Shown here piece by piece: positions 42,499 through 50,358 of a stretch of DNA of 64,000 nucleotides. The translations under genes and the position numbers were made by a program. Position 1 is the stretch's first letter. Each line of letters begins with the position of its first letter. Source of the DNA: Mesotoga infera (GTDB taxonomy: Bacteria > Thermotogota > Thermotogae > Petrotogales > Kosmotogaceae); NCBI RefSeq assembly GCF_900157305.1, contig NZ_LS974202.1, positions 1,178,001-1,242,000 on the forward strand, given 5' to 3'. The notes under the pieces were generated by a model, which was not told the DNA's origin, did no database searches, and worked only from the letters and a program-made list of their open reading frames with translations.

Positions 42499-43458
42499 AT
42501 GGAGAGAGAGCTGTTCATAGGGATCGACGCCGGTGGATCTGAAACCAAGCTCGTGGCCTGCGACGGCCGGGGAAACCTCGTCGGCTATGGGAAGGGCGGA
42601 CCGGCAAACCACCTCTCGGTGGGATTAGAAAGGATGAAAGAGTCGCTCGTGGAGGCGATGAAAGACGCGGGTTGCGACGGACTGCATTTCGAATCGGCTT
42701 ACATAGGTTACTCCGGTCTGGGTATCTGGAGTCCCTCGGAGCTTCTCGAAAAGATAGGCCACGAGGTGATCGACACCGATAGACTGGCGATAAACAACGA
42801 CTGCTACAACGCACTGTACGGAGGCTTTGGCGGCGAATCCGGCATAGTGGCCGTTACAGGCACCGGCTCGATGGTCCTCGCCATCGATGAAGACGGAGAG
42901 GTAACCAGGCTCGGGGGCTGGGGACACTTACTCGGAGACTGGGGCAGCGGCTTCAGGATAGCAATGGACGCCATACAGGTCGCGCTCAAAGTGCATGACG
43001 GGACAGTGGATTCCAAGCTGCACGATAAAATGATGAATTTTTTCGGGTTCGATTCGTCGAGAGCCATCGTCCGCTACTTCTACATAGAACAGCATTCAAA
43101 ATCCGAGATCGCAGCCTTCGCGCCCGTTGTAATTGAAGCCGCCGTTTCCGGCGATCGCGAGGCCCGCAGGATAGTCGAGGCAAACGCCATAGAAGTAGCC
43201 AGAACGGCGGTCGTAATGTACAATAGAGTGGCCGTAGCTCCGAGACTGGCCGTGGTCGGCGGATTGAGCAAATCGGAGTTCTTCATGGAGCAACTCCGGT
43301 GGGGGGTCAGCGGCTGGCTGAAACTCTGCAAGCCACTGCTCCAGCCGGTTTTTGGAGCCGTTCTGATCGCCATGAACAACTTCCGAAAGGTAGATAAACC
43401 CGTACTCGAGAGACTCAGCGAAATATCCGGGGAGTACGAACGTGAAGGCCGGCTTTAG
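42499..43458 (+). CDS. BadF/BadG-type N-acetylhexosamine kinase
   Basis: This 319-residue ASKHA kinase begins LFIGIDAGGSETKLVACDGRG, then shows AINNDCYNALYGGFGGESGI with the catalytic Asp, GTGSMVLAIDEDGEV and GGWGHLLGDWGSGFRI. The pattern fits GlcNAc/MurNAc kinases of the BadF/BadG/BcrA/BcrD family (human NAGK and clostridial MurK are known members). It would convert imported amino sugar to its 6-phosphate. It is 3 bases from the permease gene and overlaps the next gene by 17 bases. Confidence 0.88.
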   Translation: MERELFIGIDAGGSETKLVACDGRGNLVGYGKGGPANHLSVGLERMKESLVEAMKDAGCDGLHFESAYIGYSGLGIWSPSELLEKIGHEVIDTDRLAINNDCYNALYGGFGGESGIVAVTGTGSMVLAIDEDGEVTRLGGWGHLLGDWGSGFRIAMDAIQVALKVHDGTVDSKLHDKMMNFFGFDSSRAIVRYFYIEQHSKSEIAAFAPVVIEAAVSGDREARRIVEANAIEVARTAVVMYNRVAVAPRLAVVGGLSKSEFFMEQLRWGVSGWLKLCKPLLQPVFGAVLIAMNNFRKVDKPVLERLSEISGEYEREGRL

Positions 43459-44569
43459 CGAGACCAGGATCGAGCCGGAAGTCGGGCTCGAGATGGCCGG
43501 TTACATCGACAGGGTGGAGAAGTCCTCGGGGATTCACGGACCGCTCGAAATGAAGACGCTGTTCATGGGAGACCGCGATCCCTTTTGGCTGGTCGCCGTA
43601 GATCTTCTCGGCATACCGGCCTCTTTCAGACCGAGCGGCACCGTAGCCGTCGCCACACATACCCACGCCGCGCCGGAACCGGGACTAATGACAGGTCAGT
43701 TGAATTCGACCTTCGATATTAGCCGCGACCGGGCAAGAAAGGCGGCCAGTCCTCTCTCCAGTATAGAATATATAGCCTTCGAGGTTGAGGGCGTCTGTTC
43801 GCGCCGCACAGGCGGCGAGCGGTCGAGCGTGTTAGGGGGAGAAATTCTTGTGCTCGAGTGCGAGACGGGGAGGACAGGGATAGTGATCTTCCCGTGCCAC
43901 CCGACGGTTCTGGGGCCGGAAAACACTCTCTACTCGCCCGATCTGGCTGGCGGTATCCGTCAGGCACTTACCTGGAAGTTTGGCTTCCCCTTCATGTACT
44001 TAAACTCCTGCGCGGGAGATGTCAGCACGCGCTACACACGAGCGGGCAGATCTCCCGACGAGATAGAGAGACTCTCCTGTCTCTTCGTGTCCAGCATGGT
44101 CGAAACCGGTAGAAAGAGGATAATTCCATCTGGCACGTCATACAGCGAATACTCTTTCGAGATGCCCGTAAAATCGCCCGATGAAAAGCCCCCCTTCCCT
44201 ACCAGACCCGAAGCGCTCCCGGGCTATAAACTGGCCCTGAAGCGGCTCGAATCTAAGGGACTGGAGAAGTACAGGTCGGCCAGGCTAGGCATGCTGGAGC
44301 TGGGAGAGATCGCCATGCTCTTTCTGCCATTCGAGCTCTTTCTCGACACTGGGGAAATCCTGAAGAGAATAGCCAAAAAGCGTTTTGAGATACCGCTGAT
44401 CGTCTGTTACGCGCTAGGGTATCTGCCCTACGTCGTGCCAGCCGGAATGGAGGGGAGTTACGAATGGTACGCTTCGCCCTACGAAGAAAGGGCCGAAAGC
44501 CATTTGGTTAGTGAAGTAGAGAGCTTTTTGCTTGGCAGGAGGTTAAAAGATGGACAGGAGCTTTATTGA
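43442..44569 (+). CDS. Neutral ceramidase N-domain-like hydrolase
   Basis: This 375-residue protein matches the N-terminal domain of neutral/alkaline ceramidases: KAGFSETRIEPEVGLEMAGY, GIHGPLEMKTLFMGDRDPFW, the metal-site segment AVATHTHAAPEPGL and MYLNSCAGDVS later. Ceramidases are zinc amidohydrolases; many bacterial relatives of this length sit in sugar clusters and have no known substrate. No signal peptide is visible, so it is cytoplasmic. An N-acetyl-sugar amidase role is speculative. The GTG start lies within the end of the kinase gene, and the C-terminus overlaps the M20 gene by 20 bases. Confidence 0.75.
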   Translation: MKAGFSETRIEPEVGLEMAGYIDRVEKSSGIHGPLEMKTLFMGDRDPFWLVAVDLLGIPASFRPSGTVAVATHTHAAPEPGLMTGQLNSTFDISRDRARKAASPLSSIEYIAFEVEGVCSRRTGGERSSVLGGEILVLECETGRTGIVIFPCHPTVLGPENTLYSPDLAGGIRQALTWKFGFPFMYLNSCAGDVSTRYTRAGRSPDEIERLSCLFVSSMVETGRKRIIPSGTSYSEYSFEMPVKSPDEKPPFPTRPEALPGYKLALKRLESKGLEKYRSARLGMLELGEIAMLFLPFELFLDTGEILKRIAKKRFEIPLIVCYALGYLPYVVPAGMEGSYEWYASPYEERAESHLVSEVESFLLGRRLKDGQELY

Positions 44570-45644
44570 ACTATTAAAGAGAATCTCGACGATTCCTTCT
44601 CCAACCTTCCGCGAAAAGGAAAAGGGAGAACTTATCGCCAGCCTCCTAGCCCGGGCCGGCCTGAGAGTATGCCGCGACGAGCTGTACAACGTGCTGGCCT
44701 GGTCGGGTGAGGAACTCCCGCGGTCGGTAATACTTATAGAGGCACACATGGACACCGTCTTCGATGAATCCGTCCCGCTGAGCTGGGTAGAAGATGATGG
44801 GACAATAAGGTGCCCCTCGGTCGCCGATAACTCCGTCGCTCTCGCCGCGCTGATTACGCTGGCGCAGAAACACTCTAACTGGCCGGATGCAGTTTTCGCG
44901 GCCACGACCAGGGAAGAGGGTCCGGGAAAGGGAGAAGGGATGAAGCGTCTCATAGAGGGGATTCTCGGCGCCGGAAGAGAGATCAAATACTCGATCTCGC
45001 TGGAAGGCATACCGCAGGGAAGGATCACATACACCGGCATAGGTTCTATAAGAGCGAAGGTTTCCATAGAAACGACCGGCGGCCACCCCTGGCTGGAACC
45101 CGCCGCACCCAGCGCCGTTCACACCGCGGCCGCCATCGTCTCGAAAATCGTCGATTCGAGCGGTTACAGAGAATCGCCAAAGACTACGGTTAACGTCGGA
45201 ACAATATGCGGAGGTACGTTGCCAACCGTGAGGGCCTCGGAGAGTCACTTCACGCTTGATATAAGATCGGTTGACAGGGAGAGCCTCCATAAAACCTTCG
45301 ATCTCTGCAAACGTCTGGCCGGTGATATCTGCGAGCAGGCAAAGGCCTGTATGAACTGGGAGATCATCAGCTCGCGAGACCCTGTAAGCCTCAGGGAAGA
45401 CCACGAATTGATCGGGTATATCAAGAAGGTGCACCGTCGGCTGGGCATCGAAAGCCAGATACGACCGGCCGCTACCAACGCCAGCCTCCCGCTTTCGATG
45501 GGACTGGCGGCTGCAACGGTAGGGGTCTGCGATGGTGGAAAGACACACAGCAGGGAGGAATGGATCTCAAAGAAGGGAATAGAGAGAGGTATGCTCCAGC
45601 TCGAATATCTCCTGGATCTGTTGCAGAGAGGTGATGGTGCTTGA
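44550..45644 (+). CDS. M20-family metallohydrolase
   Basis: This 364-residue protein has the two-zinc M20 site: VILIEAHMDTVFDES near residue 70 (His and catalytic Asp), CPSVADNSVALAALI (bridging Asp), TREEGPGKGEGMKRL (catalytic Glu), and SEC-like ends. The middle of the protein is a dimerisation domain (ISLEGIPQGRITYTGIGSIR). M20 enzymes are peptidases or deacylases. In this cluster it could cleave muropeptide amino acids or deacetylate an amino sugar; sequence alone cannot decide. It overlaps both neighbours (20 bases and 4 bases), so tight co-expression is expected. Confidence 0.85.
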   Translation: MDRSFIELLKRISTIPSPTFREKEKGELIASLLARAGLRVCRDELYNVLAWSGEELPRSVILIEAHMDTVFDESVPLSWVEDDGTIRCPSVADNSVALAALITLAQKHSNWPDAVFAATTREEGPGKGEGMKRLIEGILGAGREIKYSISLEGIPQGRITYTGIGSIRAKVSIETTGGHPWLEPAAPSAVHTAAAIVSKIVDSSGYRESPKTTVNVGTICGGTLPTVRASESHFTLDIRSVDRESLHKTFDLCKRLAGDICEQAKACMNWEIISSRDPVSLREDHELIGYIKKVHRRLGIESQIRPAATNASLPLSMGLAAATVGVCDGGKTHSREEWISKKGIERGMLQLEYLLDLLQRGDGA

Positions 45645-46824
45645 GCGGTCCACTGTCAGGTCTTAAAGTCCTGGACCTCACGAGAGTTCTCGCGGGACCC
45701 TTCTGTACAATGCTGCTGTGCGATCTTGGCGCGACGGTTATAAAAGTGGAGAGACCGGTAACCGGAGACGATTCGAGGAGCTTCGGCCCGATGGTTAACG
45801 GCGAGAGCGCCTATTTCATGAGTATAAACAGGGGTAAAAAGGGTATCACGCTCAACCTAAAAAGGGCCAGGGGTAGGGAGATTCTGCTCGAGCTGGCAGC
45901 CAGATCCGATATACTGGTGGAGAACTTCAGGCCGGGAACGATGGAAAGACTCGGCCTAGGATACGAAAGACTCAAAGAAAAAAACCCCGCTCTCATATAC
46001 GCCAGCAGTTCGGGTTTCGGCCACTTCGGACCCCTTAAGGAAAGAACCGCTTACGACATCGTCATTCAGGGAATGAGCGGCATGATGAGTATCACAGGTC
46101 CGGACGAGGAAAACCAGAGCAAGGTCGGCAGCTCGATAGCCGATATACTTTGTGGAATCTTCACCGCTCTTGCCATAACGGCCGCCCTCAACAGCAGGCG
46201 AGAAACCGGCAGGGGGCAGTATATAGATGTGGCGATGCTCGATTGCATGATATCGGTGCTGGAGAATGCCATTCTCCGCTATTCTGTGACGGGCGAGATT
46301 CCCCGGCCACTTGGAAACCGGCACGCATCGATCGCTCCCTTCGGAACTTTCGAGTGTCTGGACGGAAAGATAAACATCGGCGTTGGCAACGATCAGTTGT
46401 GGAAAACCTTCTGTCGCGTGCTATCGATGGAAGAGCACGAGAAGGACGAACGTTTTTCGAAAAACACGAGCAGAGCTGAAAATGTCAATGAACTGACAAA
46501 ATAATAAACGAAAAGCTCAGTGTAAAAACCGTTGATGAGTGGTTGAGAATATTCGAAAGAGAAGGGATCCCCGCCGGAAAAATCTGCACCATTGCCGACC
46601 TCTTCGAAAACCCCCAGGTGATCGCCAGAGAGATGATAGTGAACCTGTCTGTTGGAGAGAGGAAGATCGGTATGGCCGGAAATCCCTTGAAATTCTCCGA
46701 AACGCCCGTAAATATAGGTGTTCCGGCCCCAAAGCTCGGGGAACACACCGAAGAGATACTGAGAGGCCTGCTGGGAATGGAGAGCGATGAAATCGAAAAG
46801 TTGAGACGGGAGGGGATAATCTAG
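45641..46824 (+). pseudogene. Class III CoA-transferase (CaiB/BaiF), interrupted by a frameshift
   Basis: The first part (45641-46504, 287 residues) is a typical class III CoA-transferase: LKVLDLTRVLAGPFCTMLLC, DILVENFRPGTMERLGLGYE and the catalytic Asp in RTAYDIVIQGMSGMM. It stops at tandem TAA codons at 46502. The C-terminal part resumes in another frame (VKTVDEWLRIFEREGIPAG, RKIGMAGNPLKFSETP) and ends at 46824. Adding one A to the AAAA run near 46498-46501 restores a protein of about 394 residues, the normal family length. It is either a recent pseudogene, a sequencing error or, less likely, a recoding site. The start is TTG overlapping the M20 stop. Confidence 0.85.
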
Positions 46825-46951
46825 AGTGGAAGAACCGTCCATCGTCCGGCGTCCCGGAGCGTGAACCCGTCCTTCGAAAGAGCCTAGAGCACGAGCGGAG
46901 TACATCAATCCGTCATTCTGAGCTTGACTCAGAATCACGTTCTTCCTCCTT
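46825..46951. repeat. Hairpin repeats before the tandem array
   Basis: 46828-46880 carries the CGTCC-rich repeat (GAACCGTCCATCGTCC, then GAACCCGTCCTTCGAAAG). 46913-46938 is the hairpin ATTCTGAG...CTCAGAAT followed by CAC and GTTCTTCCTCC. This last junction, 46938/46939, is the uninterrupted equivalent of the site that holds the intron at 14207. Confidence 0.75.
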
Positions 46952-47426
46952 CCCGTCATGCCGGACCTGATCCGGCATCTCCGCTCCTTTGAAAGAGCGA
47001 GAAGAGCGAGATCCCGTATAGAAGCACTACGGGATGACAGTGCGGGGGCGTTGCGGAATGACAGTCCCTTCCCGTCATGCCGGACTTGATCCGGCATCTC
47101 CGCTCCTTTAAAAGAGCGGAAGAGCGAGATCCCGTATAGAAGCACTACGGGATGACAGTGCGGGGGCGTTGCGGAATGACAGTCCCTTCCCGTCATGCCG
47201 GACCTGATCCGGCATCTCCGCTCCTTTGAAAGAGCGAGAAGAGCGAGATCCCGTATAGAAGCACTACGGGATGACAGTGCGGGGGCGTTGCGGAATGACA
47301 GTCCCTTCCCGTCATGCCGGACTTGATCCGGCATCTCCGCTCCTTTGAAAGAGCGAGAAGAGCGGGATCCCGTATAGAAGCACTACGGGATGACAGTGCG
47401 GGGGCGTTGCGAAATGACAGTCCCTT
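46952..47426. repeat. Tandem array of four 118-119 bp units
   Basis: Units begin with CCCGTCATGCCGGAC at 46952, 47071, 47189 and 47308 and end at 47426. Each holds the hairpins ATGCCGGA...TCCGGCAT and ATCCCGTA...TACGGGAT, then GTGCGGGGGCGTTGCGG. Units 1 and 3 have loop CCTGA, units 2 and 4 have CTTGA, so the array looks like a duplicated two-unit block. Long minus-strand frames across it are artefacts of the repeat. Confidence 0.92.
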
Positions 47427-47566
47427 CCCGTCATTCTGAGCTTGACTCAGAATCACGGTTTTCCAAGGAGTGGATCCCTGGAGCCCGGGATGACGGGATC
47501 GGTGCAATAGGGAAAAGGTTTGAGGTTTATTATTGTTATTGAATGACGATACTGAGGAGGCGTCGA

Positions 47567-48586
47567 ATGATAACCAGGAATGAGATATTCGAGCAGCCGC
47601 GAAAGCATGGGATTCTCTCAAGAAGGTACCGTAGTCTTTCGCGGCCTCTGGTCGATTTCATAGAGAAGAATGGGCCTGCGTGCGTCGATTTTGTCGGCTG
47701 CGGAACTTCGTACTTTCTCGCCATGGGTTGCGCGAAGCAACTGGAAAGGCTTTCGAAGGGAAGGATCAAGTCGTCCTATTACAGCGGCTCGGAGATAATG
47801 CTCGGTCTTGCCGCGCCATCGAAGGGAGATCTGCTTATAGGGCTTTCGAGGTCCGGAACTTCCACCGAAACGCTCCTCGCACTCGAGAAGGCCCGCCGGG
47901 ACGGCGTGAAGACCGCGGCCCTCACCTGCCATCCAGGAAGCGTAATGATCGAGATGGCCGATCTTCCAGTCGTGATGGATTTCATAGAAGAGTCGGCGAT
48001 AGTGATGACGAAATCCTTCACGTCCATGGCCTTCTTCGTGAGCGCCCTTGCCAGAGAGCTGTTCACACCCGGTAGTCTTGACGATTACCTGAGCAACATC
48101 CCCGTGTCCTCCCGCGCAGTTCTTGACGGTTCGCTGAATTTTCTCGAGACTCTTGCGATAGCGGATTTTGATCACTTCGTCTTTCTGGGATACGACGAGT
48201 ACTTCGCCGCCTCGATGGAGGGGATAATAAAGGTGACGGAGATGTCTCTCACCGAGGCCGACTGTTACCAGACGCTAGAATACAGGCACGGGCCGAAATC
48301 CAAAGTCAGAAAGAGCACTCTGGCAGTCGTTTCGGCAAACGAAAGATCCCTGGGCGAGGAGCTGGCGATGGCCGGGGAAATAGAAAAACTCGGCGGCCGG
48401 CCGGTGATAATATCCTGCGGAAAAGTCGAAGGGTTCGCGAACATAGTTACACGGTACGGCGGAAAAGACTTCGGCGACTGGTTCCTCAGAGCTGTACCGC
48501 TCCAGCTGCTCGGTCTAGAACGGGCGATCGCAAAAAACCTCGATCCCGATAGACCGAGGAACCTCACTAAGGTCGTTCAACTTTAG
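47567..48586 (+). CDS. Double-SIS phosphosugar deaminase/isomerase (NagB-II/AgaS-like)
   Basis: This 339-residue protein has two SIS domains like the isomerase half of GlmS. The first has FVGCGTSYFLAMGCAKQLER and GLSRSGTSTETLLALEKAR; the second has FVFLGYDEYFAASMEGIIKV and the GlmS-like TLEYRHGPKSKVRK. Such proteins include NagB-II, which deaminates glucosamine 6-phosphate to fructose 6-phosphate, and AgaS. With the hexosaminidase and amino-sugar kinase upstream, GlcN-6-P deaminase is the leading guess. The start is the ATG at 47567, preceded by GAGGAGG; the frame is open a little further upstream. It is separated from the rest of the cluster by the tandem array. Confidence 0.85.
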   Translation: MITRNEIFEQPRKHGILSRRYRSLSRPLVDFIEKNGPACVDFVGCGTSYFLAMGCAKQLERLSKGRIKSSYYSGSEIMLGLAAPSKGDLLIGLSRSGTSTETLLALEKARRDGVKTAALTCHPGSVMIEMADLPVVMDFIEESAIVMTKSFTSMAFFVSALARELFTPGSLDDYLSNIPVSSRAVLDGSLNFLETLAIADFDHFVFLGYDEYFAASMEGIIKVTEMSLTEADCYQTLEYRHGPKSKVRKSTLAVVSANERSLGEELAMAGEIEKLGGRPVIISCGKVEGFANIVTRYGGKDFGDWFLRAVPLQLLGLERAIAKNLDPDRPRNLTKVVQL

Positions 48587-48618
48587 ATGTAACGAGGAGC
48601 CGGCGGGAAGGCGTTGAG

Positions 48619-48646
48619 AAAAAAAGGGACCGCTCAAGGCGGTCCC
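48619..48646 (-). terminator. Intrinsic terminator of the cDPG-synthetase gene
   Basis: On the minus strand a perfect stem GGGACCGC/GCGGTCCC with a 5-base loop is followed by seven T residues. It lies 16 bases after the stop codon of the gene at 48662-49999. Confidence 0.85.
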
Positions 48647-48661
48647 TTCGGTAGAATCAGT

Positions 48662-49999
48662 TCAGATTTTGTGTTTCTTGAGGAATTCGTCTATGATCTC
48701 TTCCAGATTTGGTCTGCCTATTTCCTGAAGTTCGTAGCCTATCCTCACTGCCGGCTTGTTTATATCTATGACCCTTCTGAGATCTATCGGCGTGCCGATT
48801 ATTACCAGATCTGCGTCGGCCTTGTTTATGGTCTCTTCCAGTTCTTTCATCTGTTTCTCGCCGTAACCCATGGCCGGCAGGATCTCGTCGATATGGTTGT
48901 ACTTCTCGTACGTGGCCACGATCGAGCCGACAGCGTACGGTCTGGGATCGACGATCTCTTTGGCGCCGAACTTCTTGGCGGCCACCCAGCCGGCTCCGTA
49001 TCTCATTCCACCGTGCGTCAGCGTCGGGCCGTCTTCGACCACGAGTACCCTTTTGCCCTTTATCTCAGATGCCTTGCCGCCTTCGATCATTATCGGGGAG
49101 GCGCCATCGATCACTATTGCGTCGGGGTTGTATTTGGCGATGTTCTTGCGGACCGTTTCGATTCCCTCGGGCGAGGCTGTCTCTTCTTTGTTTATCACCA
49201 CGACGTCGGCCATCATGAGGTTGGTGAAGCCCGGGTAGAAAGTGGTCTCGTGACCGGGTCTGTGCGGATCCACGACAGTTATGTAGAGATCGGTTTTGTA
49301 GAAGGAGAAGTCGTTGTTTCCACCGTCCCAGATGATGACATCCACGTCTTCCTTTTCGGCCTCTCTCATGATCGCTTCGTAATCGACTCCGGCGTATATG
49401 ACCGCCTTCCTGTCGATGTGAGGCTCGTACTCTTCTCTCTCCTCTATCGTGCATTCGTGTCTGTCCAGATCGGCGTAGTCGGCGAATCTCTGGACCTTTT
49501 GCTTCACGAGATCGCCATAAGGCATCGGGTGTCTTATGGACACGACTTTCTTTCCCTTAGCCCTGAGGATGTCGAGCACCCTTCTGGTGGTCTGGCTCTT
49601 TCCACAGCCCGTCCTGACGGCGACGATCGAGATCACCGGTTTCGAGGATTTTATCATCGTCTTGGAAGGCCCGAGCAGGATGAAATCGGCCCCGTGCGCG
49701 TTGGCAATGGCGGCCCTTTCCATTACGTACTGGTGCGGTAGATCGCTATATGCAAGGACTACCTGGTCTATCTTGTGCTGGTCGATCAGTTTTCCAAAGT
49801 TGTCTTCGGGCAGTATAGGGATGCCATCCGGGTAAAGCCTGCCGGCCAGCTCGGCGGGATATTTCTTGTCATCGATTCCCGGAATCTGGGTCGCCGTGAA
49901 GGCCACGACTTCGAACTCTTCATTGTCGCGGTAATATGTGTTGAAGTTGTGGAAATCTCTTCCGGCAGCTCCAAGTATCAGAACACGTTTCTTTTCCAT
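48662..49999 (-). CDS. Cyclic 2,3-diphosphoglycerate synthetase-like P-loop protein
   Basis: This 445-residue protein has an N-terminal Rossmann-like region (VLILGAAGRDFHNFNTYYRD), a P-loop VISIVAVRTGCGKSQTTRR near residue 125, VDVIIWDGGNNDFSFYKTD, and GKRVLVVEDGPTLTHGGM near the C-terminal third. The pattern matches cyclic 2,3-diphosphoglycerate synthetase of methanogens and its bacterial homologues. The archaeal enzyme makes a thermoprotective cyclic metabolite from 2,3-diphosphoglycerate; the role in bacteria is unproven. GGAGGTG precedes the ATG. The gene appears monocistronic with its own terminator. Confidence 0.85.
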   Translation of the reverse strand: MEKKRVLILGAAGRDFHNFNTYYRDNEEFEVVAFTATQIPGIDDKKYPAELAGRLYPDGIPILPEDNFGKLIDQHKIDQVVLAYSDLPHQYVMERAAIANAHGADFILLGPSKTMIKSSKPVISIVAVRTGCGKSQTTRRVLDILRAKGKKVVSIRHPMPYGDLVKQKVQRFADYADLDRHECTIEEREEYEPHIDRKAVIYAGVDYEAIMREAEKEDVDVIIWDGGNNDFSFYKTDLYITVVDPHRPGHETTFYPGFTNLMMADVVVINKEETASPEGIETVRKNIAKYNPDAIVIDGASPIMIEGGKASEIKGKRVLVVEDGPTLTHGGMRYGAGWVAAKKFGAKEIVDPRPYAVGSIVATYEKYNHIDEILPAMGYGEKQMKELEETINKADADLVIIGTPIDLRRVIDINKPAVRIGYELQEIGRPNLEEIIDEFLKKHKI

Positions 50000-50083
50000 T
50001 TTCTACACCTCCGTATTTCTTCCGTTATCTATAAGATTCTAGCAGTACATAAAGACAGTTTTCAAAAAGAACCAATCGCCCAC

Positions 50084-50113
50084 AAAAAACAATAGGGGCC
50101 AAAAAACCCCTAT
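50084..50113 (-). terminator. Intrinsic terminator of the sulfur-carrier/E1-like operon
   Basis: On the minus strand the stem ATAGGGG/CCCCTAT (50113-50092) with an 8-base loop is followed by TGTTTTTTG. It lies about 40 bases after the stop of the gene at 50155. Confidence 0.7.
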
Positions 50114-50154
50114 ATACGGCATTATGCGACGGTATGCGTGAGTATGCTGGCGTA

Positions 50155-50343
50155 TCATCCTCCATTTGCCGCGCTAATTATAAGCACCTTCGATCCGACC
50201 GGAATGGTTTCGCCCTCTCTTATCAGCCGACCATCGGCCATTACAAGGACCGCCTCTCTCCTGAGACCCGTTTCTTCGACCAGCTTTTCAAGAGGCATCG
50301 CCCTGTCGAAGCTCCATCTTTTCTGTCCGTAAACCACTTCCAT
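50155..50343 (-). CDS. ThiS/MoaD-like ubiquitin-fold sulfur carrier
   Basis: This 62-residue protein begins MEVVYGQKRWSFDRAMPLEK and ends VLIISAANGG. The C-terminal Gly-Gly is the adenylated and thiolated end of ThiS/MoaD carriers, and DGRLIREGETIPVGSKV matches the family beta-grasp core. It is 15 bases downstream of an E1-like adenylyltransferase gene, the expected partner. The thiolated product (thiazole, molybdopterin or tungsten cofactor, or another thio-compound) is not shown by the neighbours, as no MoaE or ThiG gene is nearby. Confidence 0.85.
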   Translation of the reverse strand: MEVVYGQKRWSFDRAMPLEKLVEETGLRREAVLVMADGRLIREGETIPVGSKVLIISAANGG

Positions 50344-50358
50344 CGCCGTTTCACCTCT

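Noticed and set aside
46497-46504. Programmed ribosomal frameshift in the CoA-transferase gene
   Set aside because: There is no heptameric slippery sequence or downstream stimulatory hairpin, and the family is not known to use recoding. A one-base deletion or sequencing error is simpler.
46393-47334. Long minus-strand frame with repeated peptides such as SKERRCRIRSGMTG
   Set aside because: It is a product of the 119-bp tandem units and runs antisense to the CoA-transferase; no ribosome site or family.
46952-47426. Possible CRISPR array
   Set aside because: Units are 118-119 bp and nearly identical throughout, so there are no variable spacers, and no cas genes are present.
48614-49741. Plus-strand 375-residue frame antisense to the cDPG-synthetase gene
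   Set aside because: The minus strand encodes a complete, motif-rich protein with its own ribosome site and terminator; the plus frame has neither.
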